DNA from: Zobellia russellii
GTDB lineage: Bacteria; Bacteroidota; Bacteroidia; Flavobacteriales; Flavobacteriaceae
Direction: 5' to 3'
DNA length: 64,000 nt
Assembly (NCBI RefSeq): GCF_018728565.1
Contig: NZ_JACSOI010000005.1
Coordinates: 1-64,000, forward strand
Under the pieces are notes generated by a model. It made no database searches. It was not told the origin of the DNA and worked only from the letters and a program-made list of their open reading frames with translations. Shown here one piece after another: positions 28,062-37,364 of the stretch; position 1 is the first letter of the stretch, and every line of letters starts with the position of its first letter. The translations under genes and the position numbers were made by a program.

Positions 28062-29347
28062 GAAGTTTGCATGGTTTTGGCAATAGCTTCAACCTCATCT
28101 AGAACGCGTAATAGGTTTTCGCCCCAGAGTTTGGCAATTTCTTCTTCGGTGTAGCCACGTTTTACGAGTTCTAAGGTTACGTTGAAGGTTTCAGAGGCAT
28201 CTGACCATCCTTTAATACCGCCACCTCCATCAAAATCAGAACTGATACCTACATGGTCGATTCCTATTAAATCGACCATGTAATCTATATGATCAACAAA
28301 ATCTGATACGTCTACCATAGGAGGGGCATCTGCAGATTTATCGGCAATAGAAATCCCTATTTTCTTAACCTTAGGATAGTTTTTTATAAAGGTTTCTTTC
28401 TGTGCTTCGGTTAAAGAAGAAAATTGTTCTCTTGAATACCACTCAAGTCCCATAGAGTCTGCTACTTTCTTCAATATAGTTTTGATATATGCGCTGTAAG
28501 CTTCGTCTTTCTCGGTATTCAAATACGAACTAAAAGCAACCGTCTGTACAACGCCGCCATTTTCTTTCATGAGTTTTAACTGTTCATCGTCTAGGTTTCT
28601 GCTGTGGTCACATAATGCTCTGGCGGAAGAATGAGAAGCGATTATAGGGGCTTTGGAAAGGGTAATCATCTGTTTCATAGCCTCTTTGGACGGATGGGAG
28701 ACATCTACCATAATCCCTAATCTATTCATCTCTTTTACAGCTTCTTGGCCTAATTTACTTAAACCGTTATGTAGCCATACGCTATCATTTTCTCCGGTGT
28801 TGGAATCGCTAAACTGATTATGTCCGTTGTGGGACAATGAGATATAACGGGCGCCAAGGTCATAGTACTTTTTAAAATTCGCTAAATCCGTACCCATAGG
28901 ATATGCATTTTCCACACCTATCATGGCTGCCTTTTTCCCCGAAGCATAAATACGTTTTACATCTTTGGAATTTAGGGCCAGTTCAATATCGTTTGGTGCA
29001 ATGTCTTCACATAAACGGTGTATGGCATCAAATTTTGAAATCGCATTTTTTTCGGCTTTGGCGTACCCTTTTTCTGTTAGGGAATCTTGCCCTGTATAAA
29101 CTATAAGCCAGGTAACATCTAATCCCCCTTCATCCATTTTGGGCAAATTAATTTGTGTTTCTAGCCGTTGGGTATAGTTTATGCTGTCTGTGAAGTTGTT
29201 GATATTGATGTCGTTATGTGTATCTATCGTAATTATTTTTTCATGTATACGCATAGCCTTCTCCTGCAGAGTTTCCTCTGTTTTTTTCTTGCTTTCGGAA
29301 CAGGAAACTATAGATAAAATGCTCAATAAATAGATAAAATGCCTCAT
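28058..29347 (-). CDS. M19 family membrane dipeptidase, lipoprotein
   Basis: A 429-residue zinc dipeptidase with lipobox IVSC (Cys16). Metal-site motifs: DTHND (His44, Asp46), SHNGHNQF, DVSHPS and SHSSARALCDHSRN, and the C-terminal GISSDFDGGGG. M19 enzymes hydrolyse dipeptides (including D-configured C-terminal residues) and act outside the cytosol. Lipid anchoring indicates the periplasm or outer surface. Its upstream 197 bp is shared divergently with the HPt operon. Confidence 0.93.
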   Translation of the reverse strand: MRHFIYLLSILSIVSCSESKKKTEETLQEKAMRIHEKIITIDTHNDININNFTDSINYTQRLETQINLPKMDEGGLDVTWLIVYTGQDSLTEKGYAKAEKNAISKFDAIHRLCEDIAPNDIELALNSKDVKRIYASGKKAAMIGVENAYPMGTDLANFKKYYDLGARYISLSHNGHNQFSDSNTGENDSVWLHNGLSKLGQEAVKEMNRLGIMVDVSHPSKEAMKQMITLSKAPIIASHSSARALCDHSRNLDDEQLKLMKENGGVVQTVAFSSYLNTEKDEAYSAYIKTILKKVADSMGLEWYSREQFSSLTEAQKETFIKNYPKVKKIGISIADKSADAPPMVDVSDFVDHIDYMVDLIGIDHVGISSDFDGGGGIKGWSDASETFNVTLELVKRGYTEEEIAKLWGENLLRVLDEVEAIAKTMQTS

Positions 29348-29544
29348 AATAGGAAGAGTTAAACCTACAATTTATGCATTTTGACAACACTTTAGGCCCT
29401 GTAGGGAACATTTAGTTGTGTGCACTGTGCTAAAAAGGGAATTTTACAATGATTCGTATAAATATGTCAAATAAACAAACACTAGATAAATGTAACGAAA
29501 CACCATAAATCAGTCCCACTCTTATTAACCTAAAACTACCTACA

Positions 29545-30279
29545 TTGAAAACGAAAAACCTACTTTTCCAATTATCGGATTTAGAGTCGCACCTTAATAA
29601 TTTTTCTACTGAGAAATTATCTACCGATGAGGCTTTCCATTTAAAAATATCTTTTCAGCATTTTAAAAAGAATCTTTTGGAGATGGTCTTCCTTACCGGG
29701 GAGAACATGAAAGAAACGGAAGGTGCGAAGGAAGATAAAAACTCCTCCGCAAAAATTAATGAGTTTGAAAAGGCCTATCCGGAATTGGACCTAGAGACCT
29801 ACGAAGCCATTATAGAGCATCATAAATCTTACGGGAATGTTTTAAAAGAACTTCAAATTGATTCAGCTATGGATAAAAAAGACATTTTAATTCTCAAAGG
29901 AAAGACGAACAAAGGAAAAAATACCGATGTTGAAATAAATTTAAAGGTGGTATTGGACGAATGTATGGGTGAAATGACCCTTTTGCGAGAGTTAATAACC
30001 CTTTTTATTGGAAATGCCCTAGAGTTCATGGGGGCTGCCAAAATACATCTTCAAACCCAAGATTTTGATCAGTTGGATTTAGCTGCACACAAAATAAAAG
30101 CTGGTCTGGCTATGATGCGTACAGATGATTTGCATGAAATAGTTACCCAAATTCAAAAAGGCTGTAAACTAGACCAAGATCCTAAACACTTAGAGTTTCT
30201 TTGCAAGTGTTTTGGTGAAGAATTCCCAAAAGTTAAGAAGGCATTAGACCGCGCATATGTAGAGCTTACCAATATCTAA
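29545..30279 (+). CDS. HPt-domain phosphotransfer protein
   Basis: A 244-residue protein starting at TTG 29545; the next in-frame Met is residue 47, so TTG is likely real. The C-terminal domain (about 150-244) is a four-helix HPt domain with phosphoacceptor His182 in LDLAAHKIKAGLAMM. The N-terminal 150 residues are alpha-helical and acidic with no recognised domain. It begins an operon and is 10 bp before a stand-alone receiver. No kinase is encoded nearby, so a hybrid kinase elsewhere probably feeds this relay. Confidence 0.85.
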   Translation: MKTKNLLFQLSDLESHLNNFSTEKLSTDEAFHLKISFQHFKKNLLEMVFLTGENMKETEGAKEDKNSSAKINEFEKAYPELDLETYEAIIEHHKSYGNVLKELQIDSAMDKKDILILKGKTNKGKNTDVEINLKVVLDECMGEMTLLRELITLFIGNALEFMGAAKIHLQTQDFDQLDLAAHKIKAGLAMMRTDDLHEIVTQIQKGCKLDQDPKHLEFLCKCFGEEFPKVKKALDRAYVELTNI

Positions 30280-30289
30280 ACACCTAACA

Positions 30290-30661
30290 ATGGACAAAAA
30301 AAGACTATTGTTAGCAGAGGATGATGAGCTACTTGCTTCTTTGCTCAACTTTCGGTTAAAGAAAGGAGGATACGAAGTAAATCATAGCAGCAATGGAAAA
30401 GAGGTAAAGGAATTTCTTTCCCAAAACATGCCGGACATTATTGTGAGCGATATTATGATGCCCTATTTCTCGGGTATGGAACTTATAGCTTATGTCCGTA
30501 AAGAACTTAAATCCCAAGTGCCTATTATTATCATATCATCTGCAGGCAATGAGGAAAACGTTCTTAATGCATTTGAACTGGGAGCAAACGACTTTATATC
30601 CAAACCGGTAAGTCCGTCCGAACTTCTGGTACGCGTTGCCCGCGAGCTGAAAAAAACTTAA
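30290..30661 (+). CDS. Stand-alone receiver-domain response regulator
   Basis: A 123-residue CheY-like protein: acidic pocket E10-D11-D12, phosphoacceptor Asp54 in VSDIMMP, Ser/Ser in IISSAG, and Lys105 in SKPVSP. No output domain. The HPt gene lies just upstream and the membrane HEAT protein begins 1 bp after its stop. Its likely output is a protein contact, perhaps with the HEAT protein or the glycosyltransferase. Confidence 0.95.
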   Translation: MDKKRLLLAEDDELLASLLNFRLKKGGYEVNHSSNGKEVKEFLSQNMPDIIVSDIMMPYFSGMELIAYVRKELKSQVPIIIISSAGNEENVLNAFELGANDFISKPVSPSELLVRVARELKKT

Positions 30662-30662
30662 T

Positions 30663-33545
30663 TTGTTAGAAACCTATAAAACATATCATGGGGCTGCTTT
30701 TATTACGCCGCCTAAAGTGGACACGAACATTCTCTGGGGATTATCCATCTTGTTCGTTGTTCTTGCTGTGGTATATTTTATCTGTGTTTTCTTTTTTAGA
30801 AACAAAATATCCGCGACGGCTTCACGTACCAAGCAGCGAAAGAAAGAACTTTCTCCAATGATTAGTGAGTTCTTGTTTTATGAGGAAGATGCGGACAAGG
30901 GAGAAAAATCTAACTATATCTCCTTAAAAATAGAAATCAGGGAACTTCTTAAGGACGATTTCAATAGAAAGGTACTGGTGGAAGTATTGCTAGATCTTAG
31001 AAAGGATGTTTCCGGTGATACGCAAGAACGACTTTTTGCCCTTTACCAAGATTTAGGACTTGAAAAAGATGCTTTTGAAAAGTTAAAAAGCTGGCGATGG
31101 GAGGTAATTTCTAAAGGCATTTTAGAACTCACTCAAATGCAAGTGGAGTCGGCCTATAGTTTTATCACCAAGTTTATCAATCATAAAAAGGGAACTATAA
31201 GAAAGCAGGCCGAGATTGCTACGGTTACCCTTAGACCAGAAGGAATAAATTATTTCCTGGATACTACTCGATATAAAATTTCTGAATGGCAACAGCTAAA
31301 GTTGTTGGATGTATTAAGAAATCAGGAAAATTACGAACCACCTAGGTTTAGTACGTGGTTGACATCAAAAAACAAGCATGTAGTGTTGTTTGCCTTAAGG
31401 CTTATTAAATATTACAACCAGAATGACGCCAACGCCTCATTGATAGAGTTGGTCAAACATAAAGATTATCAAATAAGGGAAGAGGCAATTGGCTGTATTA
31501 AAGAGTTTTATGTAGTTGAGTCTATACCTGCTCTTAAAGCAATATTTAGAAAATGCAATACGGATAGTAAGATTGCAGTGTTGGGAGCTATTTCAGAGTT
31601 AGGAAGCGCCAATGATATAGATTTCCTCCAATCAGTAGCAAAAAAAGAAAGCAACTTTTCCGTTTCCAGTAAAGCCTTAGCAGCAATAAATATGATTGCT
31701 CCGGAAACAGTTATGCCTACGGAGGGATTGGAAAAACCAAAACCATACAAGGAAGATATTGCCGAGGTAGAATTGATAAATGAAACTACTATTGAGGCTG
31801 CATCACCACCGGTGACTCCTGTACAGAGCGAAGAAGAAGTAGACTACATAGTTGAAGATTTGCAGTTGCCGGATACAAGTTTCAACCAATCTTCGCAAGA
31901 GAGCGAAGAGAATACTGTTGAGAACAGTCCGGTAGAGGAGACCGTTGATACTGAACTACAGGTCTTCATAGATGCCAAATCCGTAGAGACGGAAGAGTTT
32001 GTTAACAGCGATAGTACAATTTCAATTACTGAGACTCCAGAGGAAAAAGAAGTTAAGGAAGAAGTAAAAGAACCTATAGAACATCTTGAAATAACAGAGC
32101 TACTTGTTATTGATCCAATTATCGTCTCAGGTTTTGTATCAAAAACCATAGAACCACAAGCCGAAATATTTTCCGAACCTTCATTACGATTTGATTTCTT
32201 ACCAATTGTAATAGCCGATTCAATACAAACTAACCAACCCACCACAAAATACAGACCCATGGCCAATACAGATAATCATAGTCCGGATATTAATAATTTT
32301 GAAGTTGAATATGTGGTAGTAAGTTCTACGCTTCAAAAAGGGGCCAATACTGGAAAGCCATTTTTTGATATTGCTAATATTGATTTTCTCCCTATTGTAG
32401 TTGAGGATATGGATTTAGAGGATTTAGAGTCCAATATAATAGATGAAGTTAATGAGCTGGATTTTCTTCCTATCGTTTTAGATAATGATGTGGAAATTGA
32501 GAAGGAGGTACATGACGAAACTATGGAGGAATTGGTTTTCCCAATTACGACTAGTCTGGACGGATTCACGTTATCGGATTTTGAAGTAGATTTTGCCAAT
32601 GCCCAAGAGGTAAAAACCTCTGAAGGTGATATAACTCCGGATAAAACTTCGCAAACCGATTTGGAAGGGCCAAAAGCTGCGGAATTGGAAAACGAAGATG
32701 TACTGTCCTGGTTAATGGCAGAGAATGAGTTAAGAGAGATAGAATTGGAATACGAGACTGTAAACTCAAACGAAACCACCAAGCCTTTTCTAGACTTGAT
32801 TCCGGAGCCTGTTTACTATGATGAACATGAAACCTATATGATGGGCCTTCTAGATGATTTGGAGGAAATGGGAGACCATCGTGAGGTGCCTTTGTTGAAA
32901 GAACTTCTAACAGAAGAGACCAGAGGCTTTATAAAAGACCGTATTAATAGTCTCATTGAGCAATTCTCATCTTTTGGCAACATGATAAATAAAATAGGAG
33001 ATAGAGCGCCTGAGGAACCTACATTGGATATGCCTGCATTTAGTGTGTTTGCAGACTTGTTCAAAAATATAGGAACGGAGTCCAAACTAATTCTTTTGGA
33101 CGAAATTGTTTCGGTTGGAGACGAAAAGGAAATCGATTTTTTAGATGGGCTTTTAGAGGATCCTGATTTACGAATACGGAAAAAGGCACAAAGTGCCCTT
33201 AAGTTGTTAGTGGAAAAAGTATCGAGAAAGAGCGACTTTGAAAAAGACCTTTTACCCAAACCTGTTGAGGAACTTCCTATTGACCTTTCCATTTTGGAAC
33301 CCTTCACGCAATCAAAACCCAACAAAACGGACACAACAATAAAAAGCGCCGTAAATACGCAAGACAACCAAGAAATTATCAAGTTTGATTTTGAACTGGA
33401 AGATACGAGAGTACTTGATAAGAAGTACGATAAAAAAACATTGAGCATTGAGGTAGATGCTATTGAGGTATCTCCTAACGAGAGTTCGTTTTTTACTTCC
33501 ATCATAGATTTCCCAAGAAAATTTATTGGAAAATTAAATGGATAG
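30663..33545 (+). CDS. Membrane-anchored HEAT-repeat scaffold protein
   Basis: A 960-residue protein starting at TTG, 1 bp after the receiver's stop. One TM helix (about 24-47), then a cytosolic part. Residues about 70-350 contain HEAT repeats. About 360-760 are acidic and probably disordered. Three copies of DFLPIV occur within it (from residues 511, 574 and 600). Residues about 760-880 return to HEAT repeats. It overlaps the GT2 gene by 8 bp. It resembles no named family; a role as an adaptor linking the phosphorelay to the glycosyltransferase is inferred from position. Confidence 0.8.
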   Translation: MLETYKTYHGAAFITPPKVDTNILWGLSILFVVLAVVYFICVFFFRNKISATASRTKQRKKELSPMISEFLFYEEDADKGEKSNYISLKIEIRELLKDDFNRKVLVEVLLDLRKDVSGDTQERLFALYQDLGLEKDAFEKLKSWRWEVISKGILELTQMQVESAYSFITKFINHKKGTIRKQAEIATVTLRPEGINYFLDTTRYKISEWQQLKLLDVLRNQENYEPPRFSTWLTSKNKHVVLFALRLIKYYNQNDANASLIELVKHKDYQIREEAIGCIKEFYVVESIPALKAIFRKCNTDSKIAVLGAISELGSANDIDFLQSVAKKESNFSVSSKALAAINMIAPETVMPTEGLEKPKPYKEDIAEVELINETTIEAASPPVTPVQSEEEVDYIVEDLQLPDTSFNQSSQESEENTVENSPVEETVDTELQVFIDAKSVETEEFVNSDSTISITETPEEKEVKEEVKEPIEHLEITELLVIDPIIVSGFVSKTIEPQAEIFSEPSLRFDFLPIVIADSIQTNQPTTKYRPMANTDNHSPDINNFEVEYVVVSSTLQKGANTGKPFFDIANIDFLPIVVEDMDLEDLESNIIDEVNELDFLPIVLDNDVEIEKEVHDETMEELVFPITTSLDGFTLSDFEVDFANAQEVKTSEGDITPDKTSQTDLEGPKAAELENEDVLSWLMAENELREIELEYETVNSNETTKPFLDLIPEPVYYDEHETYMMGLLDDLEEMGDHREVPLLKELLTEETRGFIKDRINSLIEQFSSFGNMINKIGDRAPEEPTLDMPAFSVFADLFKNIGTESKLILLDEIVSVGDEKEIDFLDGLLEDPDLRIRKKAQSALKLLVEKVSRKSDFEKDLLPKPVEELPIDLSILEPFTQSKPNKTDTTIKSAVNTQDNQEIIKFDFELEDTRVLDKKYDKKTLSIEVDAIEVSPNESSFFTSIIDFPRKFIGKLNG

Positions 33546-34968
33546 TACCTTTTTTAATATCCTCTTAGATTACATAAACATCGTTTTTCTGTTGTTTACG
33601 GTAATTCTATTCACTCTGTTTACTATTATGGGGGTATTATCTACTAGGAACTCTATTCACTACAGAAAGAAAAACAGTTTTGGCAGCCTTTCAAAAATTA
33701 TGGCATCGCCTTTATCTCCAAGTATCACAATAATTGCCCCTGCTTATAATGAAGGTCTTACCATTGTTGAGAACATACGTTCGTTAATGTCGCTTCGTTA
33801 TGTAAACTATGAGGTCATGGTCGTTAACGATGGGAGTAAGGATGATACGCTCCAGAAAATGATAGATGCCTATGACCTTGTTAAAATAGATCAGAAAATA
33901 GACCCCAACTGGAAAAATAAACCCATTAGGGGAATTTATAAATCGCCGCACAGGGCTTTTTCCAAGTTAACGGTAATAGACAAAGAAAACGGAGGCAAGT
34001 CAGATGCTCTAAATACTGGTATGGCCCTTTCCACCAACCGTTACGTTGGGTGTATAGATGTAGATTGCCTTTTACTCCCGGATGCATTGTTGCATGTGGT
34101 AAAATCATTCTATCAGCGTTCGGAAAAACGGGTAATTGCCGTTGGTGGTGTTATACGTGTGGCCAATTCTTGTGTCATAGAAGGCGGGCAGTTAGAGGAA
34201 ATACGTTTACCTACAAATTGGTTGGCGAGGTTTCAACTGTTGGAATATACCCGTTCCTTTATTTTAGGTAGGATGGCTTGGGGAAGTATAGATAGTCTTC
34301 TTATCATCTCGGGAGCCTTTGGTTTTTTTGATCGTGAAATAGCACTTGCGGTAGGAGGTTATGATACGGGTACCGTAGGTGAGGACATGGAAATTGTCTT
34401 TAAGATGAGAAGGTACATGCACGACAGAAAGGAACCTTATACCATAGAATATATTCCTGACCCATTGTGCTGGACAGAAGTGCCTGAGGATTTAAAAATA
34501 CTGGTAAACCAAAGAGATCGGTGGGCCAGGGGTAATCTGGAAACCCTGTTCAAACATAAGGACATGTTCTTTAATTCCAAATATGGGCGTTTAGGATTGT
34601 TGAGTTATCCGTATTGGTTTTTTTATGAGTGGCTAGCTCCACTCATGGAGTTTTTTGGCTTCTTCACCATTATCCTTTTTATATATCTGGGCATTTTAAA
34701 TTGGGACTTTTTTATCGCCATAACGGCAATGGTCTACCTGTTCTCTATAATGTTCTCGTTTTATGCCATTCTATGGGATGTGTACAGCTATAATGAGTAT
34801 AAGAAAACCAAGGATATCCTAACACTTATGCTGTGCGCCATTATAGAGCCGTTATTTTTTCACCCCATAGTGGTGTGGTCTGCGGTACGTGGGAATTATA
34901 AAAAACTATTCAAAATAAAATCGGGCTGGGGATCCCAGGTTCGTAAAGGCTTTGCCAAGGCCACTTAA
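33538..34968 (+). CDS. Processive GT2 glycosyltransferase, membrane-embedded
   Basis: A 476-residue synthase of the BcsA/PgaC/HAS type. One TM helix at 12-34, the GT2 domain with Asp98 (VNDGSKDDT), D174xD176 (IDVDC), GED (281-283) and QRDRW (325-329), then about three to four TM helices (360-455). These are the hallmarks of enzymes that polymerise and translocate a beta-linked polysaccharide. It has no PilZ domain. It sits between the HEAT protein (8-bp overlap) and the LtaS-like transferase (8-bp gap). The polymer is unknown. Confidence 0.92.
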   Translation: MDSTFFNILLDYINIVFLLFTVILFTLFTIMGVLSTRNSIHYRKKNSFGSLSKIMASPLSPSITIIAPAYNEGLTIVENIRSLMSLRYVNYEVMVVNDGSKDDTLQKMIDAYDLVKIDQKIDPNWKNKPIRGIYKSPHRAFSKLTVIDKENGGKSDALNTGMALSTNRYVGCIDVDCLLLPDALLHVVKSFYQRSEKRVIAVGGVIRVANSCVIEGGQLEEIRLPTNWLARFQLLEYTRSFILGRMAWGSIDSLLIISGAFGFFDREIALAVGGYDTGTVGEDMEIVFKMRRYMHDRKEPYTIEYIPDPLCWTEVPEDLKILVNQRDRWARGNLETLFKHKDMFFNSKYGRLGLLSYPYWFFYEWLAPLMEFFGFFTIILFIYLGILNWDFFIAITAMVYLFSIMFSFYAILWDVYSYNEYKKTKDILTLMLCAIIEPLFFHPIVVWSAVRGNYKKLFKIKSGWGSQVRKGFAKAT

Positions 34969-34976
34969 AAAGTAAA

Positions 34977-37364
34977 ATGAATACAAGTAAGATAGATAGA
35001 TATTCTCTAAAGCATTACACCAGATTGATGATTTCTTTCTTTGGTAGTCTTTTGGTGCTTACTATTTATCAATATACAACGCTCTACTTCAAGGGGGTTG
35101 TAGATATCATATTCGGAACGAGTTTTCTTATAGCTGTGGTCCATCAAATTGGTTATACATCTTTGGTGGGGGTCATTCTGGCGTTTCCATTTAATTTTTG
35201 GGAAAACCTTCGTCCGCGCTATGGTTTTAATTTAGTCTTTGTTTTGCTTTTTATCCTATTGATCATAGAAGCTATGCTCATTAGCTATTTCTGTACGGCA
35301 TTGGTACCCTTAGGTTCGGATTTATTAGGATATAGTTTTGAGGATATAAAAATGACGATTGCCAATTCCGGGGGTATTTCGTGGGTGCTTCCTTTAGGGC
35401 TTGTAATTATCATAGCCATGTTTTTCGGCTTTTATAAAGTATCCTCCAAGCACTATCATCACATTAATCGCATGTATCCGTTTACCATTATTTTGTTTAG
35501 CATGTTCATTGCTACGATGTTTATAGAAGGTAAACCGATCAACCATAATAAAACGCAGTATCTAGCCCTTAATCTTTACGATACGTCTACAGAGGATACT
35601 TCCTATAATTCGGATATAGAATACCCTTTGATCAAATCAAAACCCATACAGAATGTTCTAGGTGAATATTTTGAGCTTAAAGACCAAAAGCCCAATATCG
35701 TTTTTATTATGGTAGAAGGGTTAGGTAGGGATTTTGTAGGAGCAGGGGCGGAGTATGGCGGCTTTACTCCTTTTTTGGATTCGCTTACCACCAAATCTCT
35801 GTATTGGGAAAATTGTTTGAGCAATACGGGCCGTACGTTCGGGGTTTTACCGTCACTATTGGGCTCTTTACCCTTTGGTAAAAGCGGATTTATGGAACTA
35901 GAGAAGTATCCCAACAAGTTAACATTGTTCAGTATTCTGAAAAATAATGGATATCATACTTCATTCTTCCAAGGAACAAATAGTTCTTTTGATAATGTAG
36001 ATCGTTTTTTATCTAGTGAGAACCTTGACTTTGTATTGGATAAATCCGGGTTTGGAAATAAGTATAAGATGCAGGCAGAAGATGCTGCCGGTGCTTCTTG
36101 GGGCTATCCGGATAGGGAGCTTTTCAAAAAGAGCATGAGTTTGCCGCGAGATGCGGAGCAGCCACGTATGGAGGTTTATATGACTATTAGTACGCATGAA
36201 CCGTTTATACCGCCCAATCAGGAGTTTTATGAAGATAAAGTGGCCAAATTGCTCTCACAGCGCGACTATGAGAATCGGGTTGAGAATGTTATAGAAAAGA
36301 ATGACAATGTATTCGCAACGCTACTGTATACGGATGATGCCCTAAAGTATGCTTTTCAGGAGTACCAAAAGCAACCCAATTATGATAATACCATTTTCAT
36401 AATAACAGGGGATCACAGATTAATTCCAATACCTCAGCGCAATAACCTCAGTCGTTTTCACGTGCCATTGATTATGTATAGTCCGCTTTTGAAGAAGACC
36501 AAAAAAATGAGTGCCGTTAATTCACATTTTGATGTTACACCAACCTTGTTATCACTTCTTGAAGCAAAGTATGAACTAAAAATGCCCAAAAAAGTGGCTT
36601 GGATGGGAAGCGCATTAGATATGGGTGAAGAATTTCGCTCCGTAAAGAACATTCCGCTTATGCGTAACAAAAACGAACTGAAAGAGTTTGTTGATGCTGA
36701 GAAAGTATATTCAAATGGTTCCATTTATAGTTTGGACGAAAATATGGACTTAGGTTCTTCCTTTGGAGGTTCAAAGACAGAGGGCAAGTTAAAGGCCTTT
36801 AAATCCATGAACGCCTATGTAACCAATAATGATAAAATTATTCCGGATAGTTTGGCCATTTTCTCAGTTAAGAAGGAAAAGTTCACAGACTCTGAAATTG
36901 TATGGATAAATAGTGTTTACAACGGACAGAATTTTGACAAGGTTTATATGATTGCTAGAGAGCTGGCTTTTGAAAGGGAATATGAAAAGTCATTGTTGCT
37001 AAGCCGTTACATACTTTCCGAAGCACCAAGTCATATTGACACTAAGGTTTTAACCGGACGGGTAAATGTTTGGATGGGCAATTATGAAAAATCCATTGAA
37101 ATATTGAAAGCATGTATTAAGATGAATCCCAATTATATTGATTCTTATTCAGCTTTATTTGATGTCTATTTCTGGTCAGAGCGTTCAAAAGAAGGTTTGG
37201 AGCTGGTAGAATTGGTAGAAGCAAATAGTTCTAGCGCCCATGAAATTAAGAACAAAATAGAAAGGGCTAAAAGACAGGCGCAAAAGAATAGAAGTACTGT
37301 GTACCTAGAAAAAATAAGAGACCCCCATACGGAGACCGCCGTAAATACGTTTGAAATAGAATGA
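34977..37364 (+). CDS. LtaS/OpgB-like phosphotransferase with C-terminal TPR
   Basis: A 795-residue membrane protein. About five TM helices span 15-185. The sulfatase-fold domain (about 238-580) has metal-binding Glu247 (MVEGLGRD), probable nucleophile Thr287 in NTGRTFG, a STHEPF His motif and GDHR. These match LtaS and OpgB enzymes that transfer phosphoglycerol, or phosphoethanolamine relatives. Residues about 640-780 form TPR-like helices (WMGNYEKSIEIL, VYFWSERSKEGLEL) resembling the N-terminal part of YaiO proteins. Overlaps the YaiO gene by 4 bp. It probably decorates the exported polymer in the periplasm. Confidence 0.88.
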   Translation: MNTSKIDRYSLKHYTRLMISFFGSLLVLTIYQYTTLYFKGVVDIIFGTSFLIAVVHQIGYTSLVGVILAFPFNFWENLRPRYGFNLVFVLLFILLIIEAMLISYFCTALVPLGSDLLGYSFEDIKMTIANSGGISWVLPLGLVIIIAMFFGFYKVSSKHYHHINRMYPFTIILFSMFIATMFIEGKPINHNKTQYLALNLYDTSTEDTSYNSDIEYPLIKSKPIQNVLGEYFELKDQKPNIVFIMVEGLGRDFVGAGAEYGGFTPFLDSLTTKSLYWENCLSNTGRTFGVLPSLLGSLPFGKSGFMELEKYPNKLTLFSILKNNGYHTSFFQGTNSSFDNVDRFLSSENLDFVLDKSGFGNKYKMQAEDAAGASWGYPDRELFKKSMSLPRDAEQPRMEVYMTISTHEPFIPPNQEFYEDKVAKLLSQRDYENRVENVIEKNDNVFATLLYTDDALKYAFQEYQKQPNYDNTIFIITGDHRLIPIPQRNNLSRFHVPLIMYSPLLKKTKKMSAVNSHFDVTPTLLSLLEAKYELKMPKKVAWMGSALDMGEEFRSVKNIPLMRNKNELKEFVDAEKVYSNGSIYSLDENMDLGSSFGGSKTEGKLKAFKSMNAYVTNNDKIIPDSLAIFSVKKEKFTDSEIVWINSVYNGQNFDKVYMIARELAFEREYEKSLLLSRYILSEAPSHIDTKVLTGRVNVWMGNYEKSIEILKACIKMNPNYIDSYSALFDVYFWSERSKEGLELVELVEANSSSAHEIKNKIERAKRQAQKNRSTVYLEKIRDPHTETAVNTFEIE

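Noticed and set aside
31508-33505. Several long Ser-rich minus-strand ORFs opposite the HEAT protein (up to 223 codons)
   Set aside because: The Ser-rich, low-complexity translations are the antisense of acidic codons (GAA/GAT) in a clearly coding gene.
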